Below, one piece after another: positions 51,027 to 59,418 of a stretch of 64,000 nucleotides of DNA. Under the pieces are notes generated by a model, which worked only from the letters and a program-made list of their open reading frames with translations, was not told the DNA's origin and made no database searches. Each line of letters begins with the position of its first letter. Positions within the stretch are counted from its first letter, which is position 1. The translations under genes were made by a program, and so were the position numbers. This stretch comes from Paenibacillus lacisoli (GTDB taxonomy: Bacteria; Bacillota; Bacilli; Paenibacillales; Paenibacillaceae), in contig NZ_JAUQTB010000011.1 in NCBI RefSeq assembly GCF_030580655.1, forward strand, positions 89,896 through 153,895. The letters are read 5' to 3'.

Positions 51027-52685
51027 TTACCTCCGGTCCTTGTCTTTGGGATTCAGCATCACAGGACGCTTGCGCATATATTTGAGGGGCAGCCGAATCA
51101 AAAAATCCTTCCAGTCGCTGACCTGATAAGGAGCTGCGGGACTGACATAGGGCACACCGAAACTTTTTAAGCGGACCAGGTGAATGCCGATTAGCAGTAC
51201 GAACATGACCAGCCCGTAAAGGCCGAATACGGCAGCACTGAACATGGCGGCAAACCGTAAAATCCGCAGTGTAATTCCTGCGGTATATACAGGAATGGCA
51301 AAGGAACTGATCGCAGTCACGGCCACGACGATCACCAGAAACTGGCTGACGATACCGGCTTGTACCGCTGCCTGGCCGATAATCAGACCTCCGACGATCC
51401 CCATCGCCGGACCGATCGGCCTGGGCAGCCGGATCCCCGCTTCACGCAGAATTTCAATAGAAATCTCCATAATAAGCGCTTCTATAATGGATGGGAACGG
51501 TACGCCCTGCCGGGTCTCAATGATGGTGAGAGCGAGCTTCGTTGGAATGAGACCCGGCAGGAAGGATATGAACGATATGTAAATGGCCGGTGCCAGCAGG
51601 GCGAGCATCGCTGCAAGGAAGCGAAGTAATCGCAGGAAAGAGCCCGGTATCCACCGTTCATAATAATCCTCCGGAGACTGCAGCAGCATCGTGAAGGTGA
51701 CCGGCATGACAAGTGCAAACGGCGAACCACTCAGCAGCACGGCCACCCGACCTTCTAATAGGGCACTGATGACCCTGTCGGGACGTTCTGTGTTATGCAT
51801 CTGCTGAAAGGGGCTGACGACATCATCTTCAATAAGCTGCTCAATATAACCGGAGTCCAGAGCAGCATCAATATGAATCTTCTTGATCCGACTGTCTACT
51901 TCCCGGACCAGTTCTGGATCCGCCACATCCTTCAGGTAGGCTAGGACCATTTTTCTCTTTAACCTTGATCCCACTTCATATTCAGTAAAAACCATACTTT
52001 CATTCACGCCCTGCATCCGCAGGAGTCCCATATTATCACTTAAGCTTTCATTAAAACCGACACGCGGACCCCGCAGGAGAGACTCCGAGACCGGTTCTTC
52101 CACACCGCGGGTTTTGCCATTCGGCGATCCAACCAGGAAGGCACCCTGCATTCCCTCCATCAGCATGACAGCAATTCCGGTAAGGATATTGTCTTCAATG
52201 ATTGAAAAAGACTCGGTCTCACTGATCTGCGTTACCGGTAGAACTGTATTCCGGATCAGATTTTTCATCTGCTCGGGATCCTGCAGCGGCTCTCCGTTTT
52301 TTTCACATTCCAGACCATACCTCATCAGTGGCGTCAGCAAATGCGTATCGATCAGATCACTGCCAAACAGACCGGAGACCGTAAAGATACAGATCCTCAA
52401 GTCGGTTCCCTTGAGCAGGAGCTCCCGGGTTTTGAAATCTGCATTCATTCCCAGGCGTTTTTTAATGATCTTCACGTTATCATCATAGCTCTCAGAGAGC
52501 ATACCGCTTTGTGCATCTTTATTTCTTTCGTCTGGTGGATCGGGATCCTGTGCCTGCAGACCGCTGTTTAACATGTTCCTGCACCATTGTGCCAACCAGA
52601 ACAGAAGAATAGGTACGATTAACAGGATGAAGGATTGCACAAATACCGAAGCATCCGGAATATGACTGATCCATTTTTTCCACAT
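51027..52685 (-). CDS. GerKA-type germinant receptor A subunit
   Basis: A 552-residue GerA-family protein: a long N-terminal hydrophilic domain (~60-320, including DNVKIIKKRLGMNADFKTREL and RGPRVGFNESLSDNMGLLR) and four or five C-terminal membrane spans (~340-510). An extra N-terminal hydrophobic stretch (SFILLIVPILLFWLAQW) is visible. It forms an oligomeric ion channel that opens when germinants bind. It is the first gene of the operon, with GGAGGGAAGGTC before the ATG. No clear sigma-G promoter was found upstream. Confidence 0.93.
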   Translation of the reverse strand: MWKKWISHIPDASVFVQSFILLIVPILLFWLAQWCRNMLNSGLQAQDPDPPDERNKDAQSGMLSESYDDNVKIIKKRLGMNADFKTRELLLKGTDLRICIFTVSGLFGSDLIDTHLLTPLMRYGLECEKNGEPLQDPEQMKNLIRNTVLPVTQISETESFSIIEDNILTGIAVMLMEGMQGAFLVGSPNGKTRGVEEPVSESLLRGPRVGFNESLSDNMGLLRMQGVNESMVFTEYEVGSRLKRKMVLAYLKDVADPELVREVDSRIKKIHIDAALDSGYIEQLIEDDVVSPFQQMHNTERPDRVISALLEGRVAVLLSGSPFALVMPVTFTMLLQSPEDYYERWIPGSFLRLLRFLAAMLALLAPAIYISFISFLPGLIPTKLALTIIETRQGVPFPSIIEALIMEISIEILREAGIRLPRPIGPAMGIVGGLIIGQAAVQAGIVSQFLVIVVAVTAISSFAIPVYTAGITLRILRFAAMFSAAVFGLYGLVMFVLLIGIHLVRLKSFGVPYVSPAAPYQVSDWKDFLIRLPLKYMRKRPVMLNPKDKDRR

Positions 52686-52796
52686 GACCTTCCCTCCGCT
52701 TTCTGGCCTGATTGCCGGGTCATTCCATAATTTAATCCAACAGTAGGGTAACCCAAAATTGGTCTAATCATCCTTAATTCCCTCCCCGAATATAAC

Positions 52797-52831
52797 AAAA
52801 AAAACAGCCGCCTCCGCCTGGAGTGCAGCTG
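52797..52831 (-). terminator. Terminator of the 18-codon micro-gene
   Basis: A GC-rich imperfect stem (CAGCTGCACTCC against GGAGGCGGCTG) with loop AGGC is followed on the minus strand by eight T residues, seven bases after the micro-gene's stop. Confidence 0.85.
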
Positions 52832-52837
52832 GTCTAT

Positions 52838-52894
52838 TCAAGATTCCAATTCGGTCACGTTCCTGATCTCGTTCGTGTTGAACATTCTGATCAT
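52838..52894 (-). CDS. 18-codon micro-ORF with perfect ribosome binding site
   Basis: MIRMFNTNEIRNVTELES, preceded by AGGAGGA six bases before the ATG and followed almost at once by a strong terminator. A TATAAT at 52931-52936 on the minus strand lies a sensible distance upstream. The whole transcription unit would be about 130 nt. The peptide has no signal or membrane segment. Its sequence faintly resembles the N terminus of GH2 glycosidases (RxFN...R.V.EL), so it may be the remnant of a deleted gene, a small functional peptide, or the coding part of a small RNA. Confidence 0.5.
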   Translation of the reverse strand: MIRMFNTNEIRNVTELES

Positions 52895-52930
52895 GATTAG
52901 TCCTCCTGTGTGATGTCCTTTTTCTCAGGC

Positions 52931-52936
52931 ATTATA
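52931..52936 (-). promoter_or_regulatory. Candidate -10 hexamer of the micro-gene
   Basis: A perfect TATAAT on the minus strand, about 30 bases upstream of the micro-gene's AGGAGG. The -35 region is weak. Confidence 0.4.
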
Positions 52937-53065
52937 CCGCAGCTGCAGAGAAAGCACACCGCACTCTCTTGATATCCCGAAAAGCATTTTTAATCTCTAT
53001 TATTTGTATGATTTTCCCATTAATTTGTTGGGTAGCCAGACAGAAATAGCTGGGATATATTACTA

Positions 53066-53080
53066 AAGGAAGCGCTTCCA
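53066..53080 (+). promoter_or_regulatory. cre-like or LacI-type operator before the endoglucanase gene
   Basis: The perfect 12-bp palindrome GGAAGCGCTTCC lies within a match to the cre consensus with one mismatch. It follows a candidate promoter (TAGCCA, 17-bp spacer, TATATT at 53055-53060), a position suited to repression by CcpA or a cellulose-specific LacI-type regulator. Confidence 0.6.
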
Positions 53081-53114
53081 TATCCTTTCGCGCCGCTTCT
53101 CCAAGTTGTTTTGC

Positions 53115-53125
53115 AAGGAGGTGAT
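53115..53125 (+). promoter_or_regulatory. Isolated perfect Shine-Dalgarno in the endoglucanase leader
   Basis: AAGGAGGTGAT matches the anti-Shine-Dalgarno of 16S rRNA across 11 bases but has no start codon at translation spacing: the nearest TTG and ATG lie 17 and 25 bases on. It is about 87 bases upstream of the real start, which has its own AAAGGAG. It resembles the STAB-SD of cry3A mRNA, which protects the 5' end from RNase J. Confidence 0.5.
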
Positions 53126-53211
53126 AGACTCTTTTCTCTTGGTAAGATGCTTCGTTCTAACCAACGTTCCAGCATGCAGCTCTTCCAAAAACATAGGTAA
53201 AGGAGATCATT

Positions 53212-54930
53212 ATGACCAAACGTAAACCTAAATCATTTCTGTCTCTCGCATTGATAACTACGCTGCTGTTGTCCGTGTTCTCGGGTACAGCCTCAGCATC
53301 TTCTTCCTCTACGTCATCCGTAAGCGCTGCTGCAGCAACCGGGCAAGCTTATGTTGATGCCATGCAGCCTGGCTGGAATCTGGGCAATACTCTGGATGCA
53401 GTCGGTGCCGATGAAACAGCTTGGGGAAATCCAAAAGTAACGAAGGAGTTCATTCAACAGCTTGCAGCCCAAGGCTATAAAAGTATTCGTATTCCGGTAA
53501 CCTGGGATTCGCATGTTGGTGCAGCTCCAGGCTATACCATTGATCCGACCTACCTGAATCGAGTCAAAGAAGTCGTAGGCTGGGCTATGGACTCCAATCT
53601 GTATGTCATGATTAACGTGCATCATGATTCCTGGCTCTGGATCAGCAAGATGGAAAGCCAGCACGATCAAGTCCTGGCACGTTATAACGCAATCTGGACA
53701 CAAATTGCGGCTGTTTTCAAAGACAAGTCCAACAAGCTTATGTTTGAAAGTGTCAACGAGCCCCGCTTTACTGACGGTGGAACAACGGATGAAACGAAGC
53801 AGCAGCAGATGCTGGATGAGTTGAACAAATCGTTCTACAAGATCGTCCGCAGTTCCGGGGGACAGAATGCAGCTCGCCCGCTCGTGCTGTCCACATTGGA
53901 GGCTTCCCCTTCCCAGACCCGGATGGATGCTTTGTACAAAACGATAACAAGCTTCAATGACAGCAACCTCATTGCAACCGTACACTACTACGGCTTTTGG
54001 CCATTCAGCGTAAATATCGCAGGCTATACCAAGTTTGATGCGGATACGCAAAAGGATCTCACGACTACTTTTGATAATGTTTACAACACATTCACTGCCA
54101 AAGGTATTCCGGTCATCCTTGGGGAATACGGACTGCTTGGATTTGATAAGAACACAGGTGTTATTGAGCAGGGTGAAAAACTGAAATTCTTTGAATTCCT
54201 TGCCTATTATCTGAAGCAAAAAGGAATTGCACCGATGCTGTGGGATAACGGACAGCATTTCAACCGGACGACCTACAAGTGGTCTGACCCAGATCTCTTC
54301 AGCGTCATGAAAGCTGGCTGGACCGGCCGCTCAGCTAGCGCTGAAAGCGATCTGATTAATATCAAGAAGGGTACAGCTGTTAAAGATATGAACGTGAATC
54401 TTAATCTGAACGGCAATACGCTTTCTTCACTCAGTGTTAACGGATCTGCATTGGTTAAAGGTACGGACTATACGCTGAACAGCAATGTTCTTACGCTTAA
54501 AGCGAGCTTGATTACAAAGCTGATCTCCTCCGGTAAGCTGGGTGTGAATGCTGTGATTACAGCCAAGTTCAATAAGGGCGCGGACTGGAAGTTTAATGTA
54601 ACCGTCTACAATACACCTGTATTGAGCAGCACTTCGGGGACAACATCCAGCTTCAGCATCCCGACACAGTTTAACGGCACAACACTTGCAACGATGGAAG
54701 CCGTCTATACAACAGGAGGCAATGCGGGTCCGCAGAACTGGACGCCTTACAAAGAGTTTGAGACAACCTTCAGCCCATCCTACAGCACGAACACCATCAA
54801 ACTTCAACCTGACTTTTTCAAGGATGTAAACGACGGTACCGTAACTCTGAAGTTCCACTTCTGGAGCGGCGATGTCGTGAACTACACCATTACGAAGAGC
54901 GGAACGACCGTAACAGGAAAAGCTTCTTAA
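53212..54930 (+). CDS. Secreted GH5 endoglucanase with X2 and CBM46 modules
   Basis: A 572-residue secreted enzyme. The signal peptide covers ~1-29 (ASA) and is followed by a Ser-rich linker. The GH5 domain spans ~42-375, with acid/base Glu183 in FESVNEPRF and nucleophile Glu305 in VILGEYGLLG. An X2 Ig-like module occupies ~378-465 and a CBM46 module ~470-572. This order matches Bacillus halodurans Cel5B, where CBM46 helps form the active cleft on xyloglucan and beta-1,3-1,4-glucan. AAAGGAGATCATT precedes the ATG. It is monocistronic, with a cre-like operator upstream and a strong terminator downstream. Confidence 0.94.
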   Translation: MTKRKPKSFLSLALITTLLLSVFSGTASASSSSTSSVSAAAATGQAYVDAMQPGWNLGNTLDAVGADETAWGNPKVTKEFIQQLAAQGYKSIRIPVTWDSHVGAAPGYTIDPTYLNRVKEVVGWAMDSNLYVMINVHHDSWLWISKMESQHDQVLARYNAIWTQIAAVFKDKSNKLMFESVNEPRFTDGGTTDETKQQQMLDELNKSFYKIVRSSGGQNAARPLVLSTLEASPSQTRMDALYKTITSFNDSNLIATVHYYGFWPFSVNIAGYTKFDADTQKDLTTTFDNVYNTFTAKGIPVILGEYGLLGFDKNTGVIEQGEKLKFFEFLAYYLKQKGIAPMLWDNGQHFNRTTYKWSDPDLFSVMKAGWTGRSASAESDLINIKKGTAVKDMNVNLNLNGNTLSSLSVNGSALVKGTDYTLNSNVLTLKASLITKLISSGKLGVNAVITAKFNKGADWKFNVTVYNTPVLSSTSGTTSSFSIPTQFNGTTLATMEAVYTTGGNAGPQNWTPYKEFETTFSPSYSTNTIKLQPDFFKDVNDGTVTLKFHFWSGDVVNYTITKSGTTVTGKAS

Positions 54931-54944
54931 GATTAGTAACACAA

Positions 54945-55000
54945 GCAAAAAGCGTACAAATCCTTGATAACAAGGTTGTACGCTTTTTGCAATTTTATTT
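54945..55000. terminator. Bidirectional terminator after the endoglucanase gene
   Basis: A perfect 14-bp stem (CAAAAAGCGTACAA/TTGTACGCTTTTTG) is followed by AATTTTATTTTT. Confidence 0.93.
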
Positions 55001-55005
55001 TTAGC

Positions 55006-55891
55006 TTATGATGTCAGCCCGTTAGGGAGCAAAGCCTGCTCAAAAGCGCGCAAGCTGGATTGGCGGGGCGACTTATCCAGCACCGCGAATACAATATGCT
55101 CAAACAGCTGCCTGTATCCTTCCTCTAACAAAACCTTACGGAAGGATGCAGCCATCTCATGAGGGTCATTTTTGAATACGCCGCACCCGAATGCTCCTAG
55201 AATGAGCGAGGTCGCTCCCTCATCAGCTGCAGCAGCGAGCAGATAACGAATCCGCTGCTCGTTGACCTGAGCGATTAATGGAATCTTGTCCGGTTCCTTT
55301 TGCTTGATCACGCCAGCATTAACTGCAGGTGCCGTAATCATAGAGATCTGATAAGGACGGCGCAGCAGGCTGCCCTGATCGTTTCGGAAGACCGGAACAC
55401 CCGGCGAATAGATCATATAGTCGGAGTAGAAGGCGGTTCGCTGCTGCTTGTTATAGCTGTACATCTCTTCCATCTGAACGATACAAGGATATAATCCCGA
55501 AGAACGGGCCAGACTCTCCTCTTGCGCCTGGCTGCCGCCGAGGAAGCCGCCGCCCGGATTTTTGGCCGAAGCAAAATTCAGACAAGCAGCGTCAGTTATC
55601 CCCCTTCTCTACGACCAGCCGGTAAGCAGCCTCCAGTGTAGTTTCGTTCGTGACTTCCATATGAGCTGCAGCAGCATCGCCTGCAGCTATCCGTTTCTCA
55701 ACTCGATGCTGAACAGCTGGCAGTTGTACAGGCCGGTAAAGTCGGGATGCCTGAATGGCGTCCTCGAGTTCCCTGGCTATTGAAACAGCCTGACCTTCCA
55801 CGCTGTAACTTCCAAGCTCAATAATCTGTAAGGTCTCCTGCGCAAGCTTGGACCGGGCTTCCCGGCTGCTGCTTCTGGTGTTCTGCCTCAT
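55006..55891 (-). pseudogene. PARG-type ADP-ribose glycohydrolase (TIGR02452), frameshifted
   Basis: Two frames together encode one protein of about 294 residues. The N-terminal part reads from 55891 to a stop at ~55590, ending TLEAAYRLVVEKGDN. The continuation, in another frame, reads TDAACLNFASAKNPGGG, then FLGGSQAQEESLARSS, and runs to 55006. The PARG signature GGG-x7-QEE lies in this second part. Dropping one base from the run of five C residues at 55600-55604 (G on the coding strand) restores one frame. So there is a one-base insertion: a true mutation or a sequencing error. The longest ATG-started downstream piece (from 55473) lacks the signature. It follows the NrtR-like gene by 17 bp with a good ribosome binding site. 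Confidence 0.85.
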
Positions 55892-55908
55892 TTATCATTC
55901 ACTCCTGT

Positions 55909-56793
55909 CTATGAACGGTATCGGTATAATCTGGAAGGCCGGTGTCCGGCTTCCTTGGTGTATTCGTCTGTCGGCTCAACCAGGTCGGTGACCTTGCGCC
56001 GAAAAGCCGCAGCCAGCAAATCACGGCCCAGAATAATCTCATAGACCTGCTGCAATTCCGATAAAGTAAACCGTTCTGCCATCAAATTAAATGCAATATC
56101 GGTATATTCGATCTTGTTCTGGAGCCGTTCTAACCCGTACTGGATCATCCTTGCATGGTCAAAAGCAAGCCCCGAACTGTCCATAACTTCTCTTGTAATT
56201 CGAGTGTTACGCCCTTTGGTGATATTCGTAATTTTGATCACTGCGTTCAGCATCATATCATTATGCTGCAGGCGCAGTTCGATCGTTGTCTCTTTTTCAT
56301 GACCATCGTTGCGGTTGACTTTCTTCTCCTCCAGTACCTGGTAGGTAAGATCAAACCACGCTGCTTCATCAGCATCCTCGCCCGCCTGAACCAATAAAGA
56401 ATGGCTGTCCACTAAAGCCATGTAGGAACAGCTGATTACCCGGGTCCTCGGATCGCGCTGAACGTCTCCCCATGTATAGAGCTGCTCCATGTAAATCTGA
56501 TCAATATTAGTCTCACTCCGCAGCTCCCTTGCAGCGGCTTCATCAAGACTTTCATTCATTTGAACGAAGCCGCCTGGTAGCGCCCAATGTCCGAGATAAG
56601 GATGTTCGCCGCGCTTGATGAGAAGAAGCTGCAATGTTTTTGGGGGGAGCTTTCTATAATTATTCTCCACCTGATTAGCAACTGTAAAAATCAGCATATC
56701 AACAGTCACTGATGGCCGATCAAATTGACTTGCGTCATACTGCTCAAGAAATTGCCGCTCCGTGAATCCGTTCGTATCCAACTGGTCCGACAT
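55909..56793 (-). CDS. NrtR-like regulator: degenerate NUDIX domain plus winged HTH
   Basis: A 294-residue protein. The NUDIX domain (~30-170) has the box GGFVQMNESLDEAAARELRSET, in which the essential REUxEE core reads RELRSE and the final Gly is Asn, so catalysis is doubtful. The C-terminal ~75 residues (RFTLSELQQVYEIILGRDL, AAAFRRKV, GHRPSRLYRY) match the DNA-binding domain of NrtR, the ADP-ribose-sensing repressor of NAD metabolism. The ATG at 56793 follows AGAGGTG. It is cotranscribed with a PARG-type gene, which would release ADP-ribose, the presumed ligand. Confidence 0.87.
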   Translation of the reverse strand: MSDQLDTNGFTERQFLEQYDASQFDRPSVTVDMLIFTVANQVENNYRKLPPKTLQLLLIKRGEHPYLGHWALPGGFVQMNESLDEAAARELRSETNIDQIYMEQLYTWGDVQRDPRTRVISCSYMALVDSHSLLVQAGEDADEAAWFDLTYQVLEEKKVNRNDGHEKETTIELRLQHNDMMLNAVIKITNITKGRNTRITREVMDSSGLAFDHARMIQYGLERLQNKIEYTDIAFNLMAERFTLSELQQVYEIILGRDLLAAAFRRKVTDLVEPTDEYTKEAGHRPSRLYRYRS

Positions 56794-56853
56794 TAGGACA
56801 AACACCTCTTTTTTATCTACTGTTATTATCTAATTATTATTATCATTTCGTAT

Positions 56854-56883
56854 ATTTAACCATATGTATTCTTCTGTTGTCAA
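56854..56883 (-). promoter_or_regulatory. Candidate promoter of the nrtR-PARG operon
   Basis: A perfect TTGACA at 56878-56883 on the minus strand is followed by an 18-bp spacer and TTAAAT with a TG one base upstream (extended -10). Confidence 0.45.
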
Positions 56884-56908
56884 ATTTAAAAAGGCGGCTG
56901 AAAAGGAA

Positions 56909-56928
56909 CAAGACCCTTACGGGTCTCG
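56909..56928 (-). terminator. Short hairpin after the GyrI-like gene
   Basis: A six-bp AGACCC/GGGTCT stem with a TTAC loop, then TTGTTCCTTTT on the minus strand. It is weaker than the other terminators here. Confidence 0.4.
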
Positions 56929-56951
56929 TCAAGGCGGTCGATATTGAATTG

Positions 56952-57404
56952 TTACCGAAAAATCGGTACACACAGCTCACACTCATGTTGGCGTAACATC
57001 GCCCCGGTATATCTTTCAAACACAGGGCGGGAATCTACATAATGCCCACATCTTATAGCCTCTGCCATTATTTCGTTCCAGGCTTGCTGGATGTCCTGGG
57101 CGGTATGCGGGACTTTGCATATCAGATACTTCCCTCCGCTTAGTACGTCTAAGTTGACGTGCACATCCACCTGTAGCTTCTCCGGGATGACAAGCCCGCA
57201 GTCATATCGGCACAGCTCTGCGGCGGTTACGGCTGGATCGTCGCGGGTGATTCCAAGAATAATAGAAGTATCTGTGAGCAGCTGGTGCTCTTCTGCCCAG
57301 ATTTTTAATTGGTCCATGAGTTCAGCATTCCCCGGTCCGTAAGGACCAACCCGGCGCATATAGGCGATACGATATTCCGGCATAGTTTGAACCTGGAATT
57401 TCAT
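56952..57404 (-). CDS. GyrI-like/AraC effector-binding domain protein
   Basis: A 150-residue stand-alone GyrI-like domain (SHS2 fold): the start EYRIAYMRRVGPYG, the central CRYDCGLVIPEKLQVDV and the end ECELCVPIFR match the SbmC/GyrI group. Such domains bind small hydrophobic or cationic ligands; SbmC protects gyrase, but no specific role can be claimed here. AAGGAGGTTCTAC precedes the ATG. It is monocistronic. Confidence 0.88.
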   Translation of the reverse strand: MKFQVQTMPEYRIAYMRRVGPYGPGNAELMDQLKIWAEEHQLLTDTSIILGITRDDPAVTAAELCRYDCGLVIPEKLQVDVHVNLDVLSGGKYLICKVPHTAQDIQQAWNEIMAEAIRCGHYVDSRPVFERYTGAMLRQHECELCVPIFR

Positions 57405-57512
57405 GTAGAACCTCCTTCTTCATTTTTTGTGTACCTTTTAGGCACAAGAAGAAGATATCATATTATAAAATTGTAATCATCTGGATTTTAAAAATTAAAT
57501 TACTATCAAAAT

Positions 57513-57550
57513 AATCACAAAGCGCGCTTCTCATGACAAGAAGCGCGCCT
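57513..57550 (-). terminator. Terminator of the 149-residue membrane protein gene
   Basis: A perfect ten-bp GC-rich stem (GCGCGCTTCT/AGAAGCGCGC) with a seven-base loop, followed on the minus strand by a T-rich stretch. Confidence 0.7.
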
Positions 57551-57569
57551 TCCGAACAACTATTCTAAA

Positions 57570-58019
57570 TTACAACCATCTTGCAAAACGCCTTTTCACC
57601 AGCTTCACTCGGTGCTCCCGGCACCAATTATGCAGCTGGGATACAGGGTCTTGAGATCTATCAACATACCGGTAACAGAGGTTAAGCGGCGGCAGCATCG
57701 TTCCCTTCGGCCTGATGCCTACCAAAGGATCTATATCTCCAAGCGAAAGATAAATACAGCGGATGTCTGATGCTTGAATTTGTTTTCCCTTCACTTCGAT
57801 CAGGCCGGGAGACAATTTCACAGAAAAGGGCTTTAGACGGGTGCGAATGAAGGCAGTAGCCGCAATTAATAAACAAGCGGTGGATATTACAATTTGAGAA
57901 ATATAAAGAATTGGTTGATCAAAATTCGGTCTTAGGAGATTTGGCAATTGAATTCCGCAAACAAAAAGCATACATACAGTAAGCTGATAGCCTGATGGAT
58001 TTTTTGACTTGTAGATCAT
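57570..58019 (-). CDS. Two-span membrane protein, PH-like cytoplasmic domain
   Basis: A 149-residue protein of unknown function. Two hydrophobic helices (~13-30 and ~38-58) are followed by a beta-rich region (FSVKLSPGLIEVKGKQIQASDIRCIYLSLG) that looks like the small PH-type domain found in many Bacillales membrane proteins, then a basic tail. GGAGATATCGAC precedes the ATG. It is monocistronic between two terminators. Confidence 0.7.
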   Translation of the reverse strand: MIYKSKNPSGYQLTVCMLFVCGIQLPNLLRPNFDQPILYISQIVISTACLLIAATAFIRTRLKPFSVKLSPGLIEVKGKQIQASDIRCIYLSLGDIDPLVGIRPKGTMLPPLNLCYRYVDRSQDPVSQLHNWCREHRVKLVKRRFARWL

Positions 58020-58082
58020 GTCGATATCTCCTTTACGGGCCTGCTCCCCATATTATAAATCAAATTCCCAGCATCTGGTACA

Positions 58083-58118
58083 CAAAAAAAGCATAGTGTC
58101 GCAAGGACACCATGCTTC
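58083..58118 (-). terminator. Terminator of the Bcr-type MFS gene
   Basis: A 12-bp stem with one mismatch (AAGCATAGTGTC/GACACCATGCTT) is followed by seven T residues on the minus strand. Confidence 0.9.
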
Positions 58119-58131
58119 CTGTTTTGTCATC

Positions 58132-59364
58132 CTAAACATTTTTATTGCGGATTCTTGCAATCATGACCCAGTAACATAGTAATGCCGCAATATCGGCACA
58201 TGCGATAACGATACCCATGGGAAGCGCGGTACCGCTTCCCCCGATACCCACCAACGGAGCAACCAGCCCACCGCCGAGCATAGACATTAACCCCTGCAGA
58301 GCCGAAGCGCTCCCAGCCACCGCACCCTGCTTCTCCATTGCCAGCGAAAAAGCGCTAGCACTTACAATACCGACACTGGATACAATGACAAAGAGCGGAA
58401 TCAGTATGGCAATTAGACCCTGCCCAGTCCAGATCATGGTCAGCAGCAGTAATCCACCGATTGCAGCATAGATCAGTCCGAACTGCAGCAGCTTCGTTTC
58501 ACTGATTCGACCAGCCAGGCGCCCGGTAACCTGACCGGCAATAATAATGCCTAGACCGTTGATGGCGAAGATGAGACTAAACGTTTGTGCCGAAGCTCCG
58601 AACAGATCCTGAATGACAAACGGTGAACCCGAAATGTAGGCGAACATGCCTGCGGAGATCAGACCCTGTGACAGAGCGTAACCCATAAAGCTCCGATCTC
58701 TGATCAGTTTGCCAAAGGTCATCAAGGTCTGGCGCAGCCCTCCCTGGGAACGACGCTCCGCCGGGAGGGTTTCCCGCAGACCAGCGATCACTGATAGAAG
58801 CATAATTACTCCGATCAGGCCCAACACCAGAAATACACCCGGCCATGAGGTATATTTGAGCAGTTGTCCTCCAGCAATCGGCGCAAGGATCGGTGCAGCA
58901 CCGTTGACCAGCATAAGCATGGCAAAAAATTTGGTTAACTCGGTCCCCGAATACATGTCCCGCACCATAGCTCGTGCAATGACGATGCCAGCAGCACCAC
59001 CGAGTCCCTGAATAAACCGAAGCAGAATCAAGGCCTCAATCGATGAGCTGATCGAACACAGGAATGAAGTGACTGCATATAAAATTAATCCAATCAGCAG
59101 CGGTCTTTTCCGTCCATGGACGTCACTGATCGGCCCGGCAACCAGCTGACCGACAGCGAGTCCGATCAGACAAGCTGTCAGACTGAGCTGTGCCATAGAC
59201 GTTGTGGTATGAAGATCCTGCGACAGCTTCGGGAGAGCAGGCAGGTACATATCTAATGAGAGCGGACCAAAAGCCGTAAGCGCCCCCAGTATTGTCACTG
59301 TCCTCAGTCTCGCAGTCGCCGGCTCAGACAGATGCTTCGGTGTTGAAGTTTTTTGAATTCCCAT
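58132..59364 (-). CDS. Bcr/CflA-family MFS drug exporter
   Basis: A 410-residue transporter with twelve spans. The start LGALTAFGPLSLDMYLPALP and motif A GPISDVHGRKRPLLIG are typical of the Bcr/CflA group (DHA1), which exports drugs and metabolites such as bicyclomycin or cysteine. AGGAG lies about 17 bases before the ATG, which is unusually far, so the start is uncertain by a few codons. The gene is alone on its transcript. Confidence 0.92.
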   Translation of the reverse strand: MGIQKTSTPKHLSEPATARLRTVTILGALTAFGPLSLDMYLPALPKLSQDLHTTTSMAQLSLTACLIGLAVGQLVAGPISDVHGRKRPLLIGLILYAVTSFLCSISSSIEALILLRFIQGLGGAAGIVIARAMVRDMYSGTELTKFFAMLMLVNGAAPILAPIAGGQLLKYTSWPGVFLVLGLIGVIMLLSVIAGLRETLPAERRSQGGLRQTLMTFGKLIRDRSFMGYALSQGLISAGMFAYISGSPFVIQDLFGASAQTFSLIFAINGLGIIIAGQVTGRLAGRISETKLLQFGLIYAAIGGLLLLTMIWTGQGLIAILIPLFVIVSSVGIVSASAFSLAMEKQGAVAGSASALQGLMSMLGGGLVAPLVGIGGSGTALPMGIVIACADIAALLCYWVMIARIRNKNV

Positions 59365-59418
59365 AGTAAATAATCTTTCACTCCTCTCCTGATATTCTTA
59401 ATAGGGCTTCTTGTTTAA

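Noticed and set aside
53314..54258. A 314-codon open frame on the minus strand
   Set aside because: It is antisense to the GH5 endoglucanase, whose catalytic motifs are clear. The antisense product is Cys/His-rich without recognisable domains.
55595..55610. Programmed ribosomal frameshifting in the PARG gene
   Set aside because: The G5 run could slip, but no stimulating structure or internal Shine-Dalgarno is evident, and this family is not known to use frameshifting.
55592..55891. Treating the 99-codon frame as an independent small gene
   Set aside because: It reads directly into the PARG catalytic region after removal of one base, so it is the 5' part of a broken gene.
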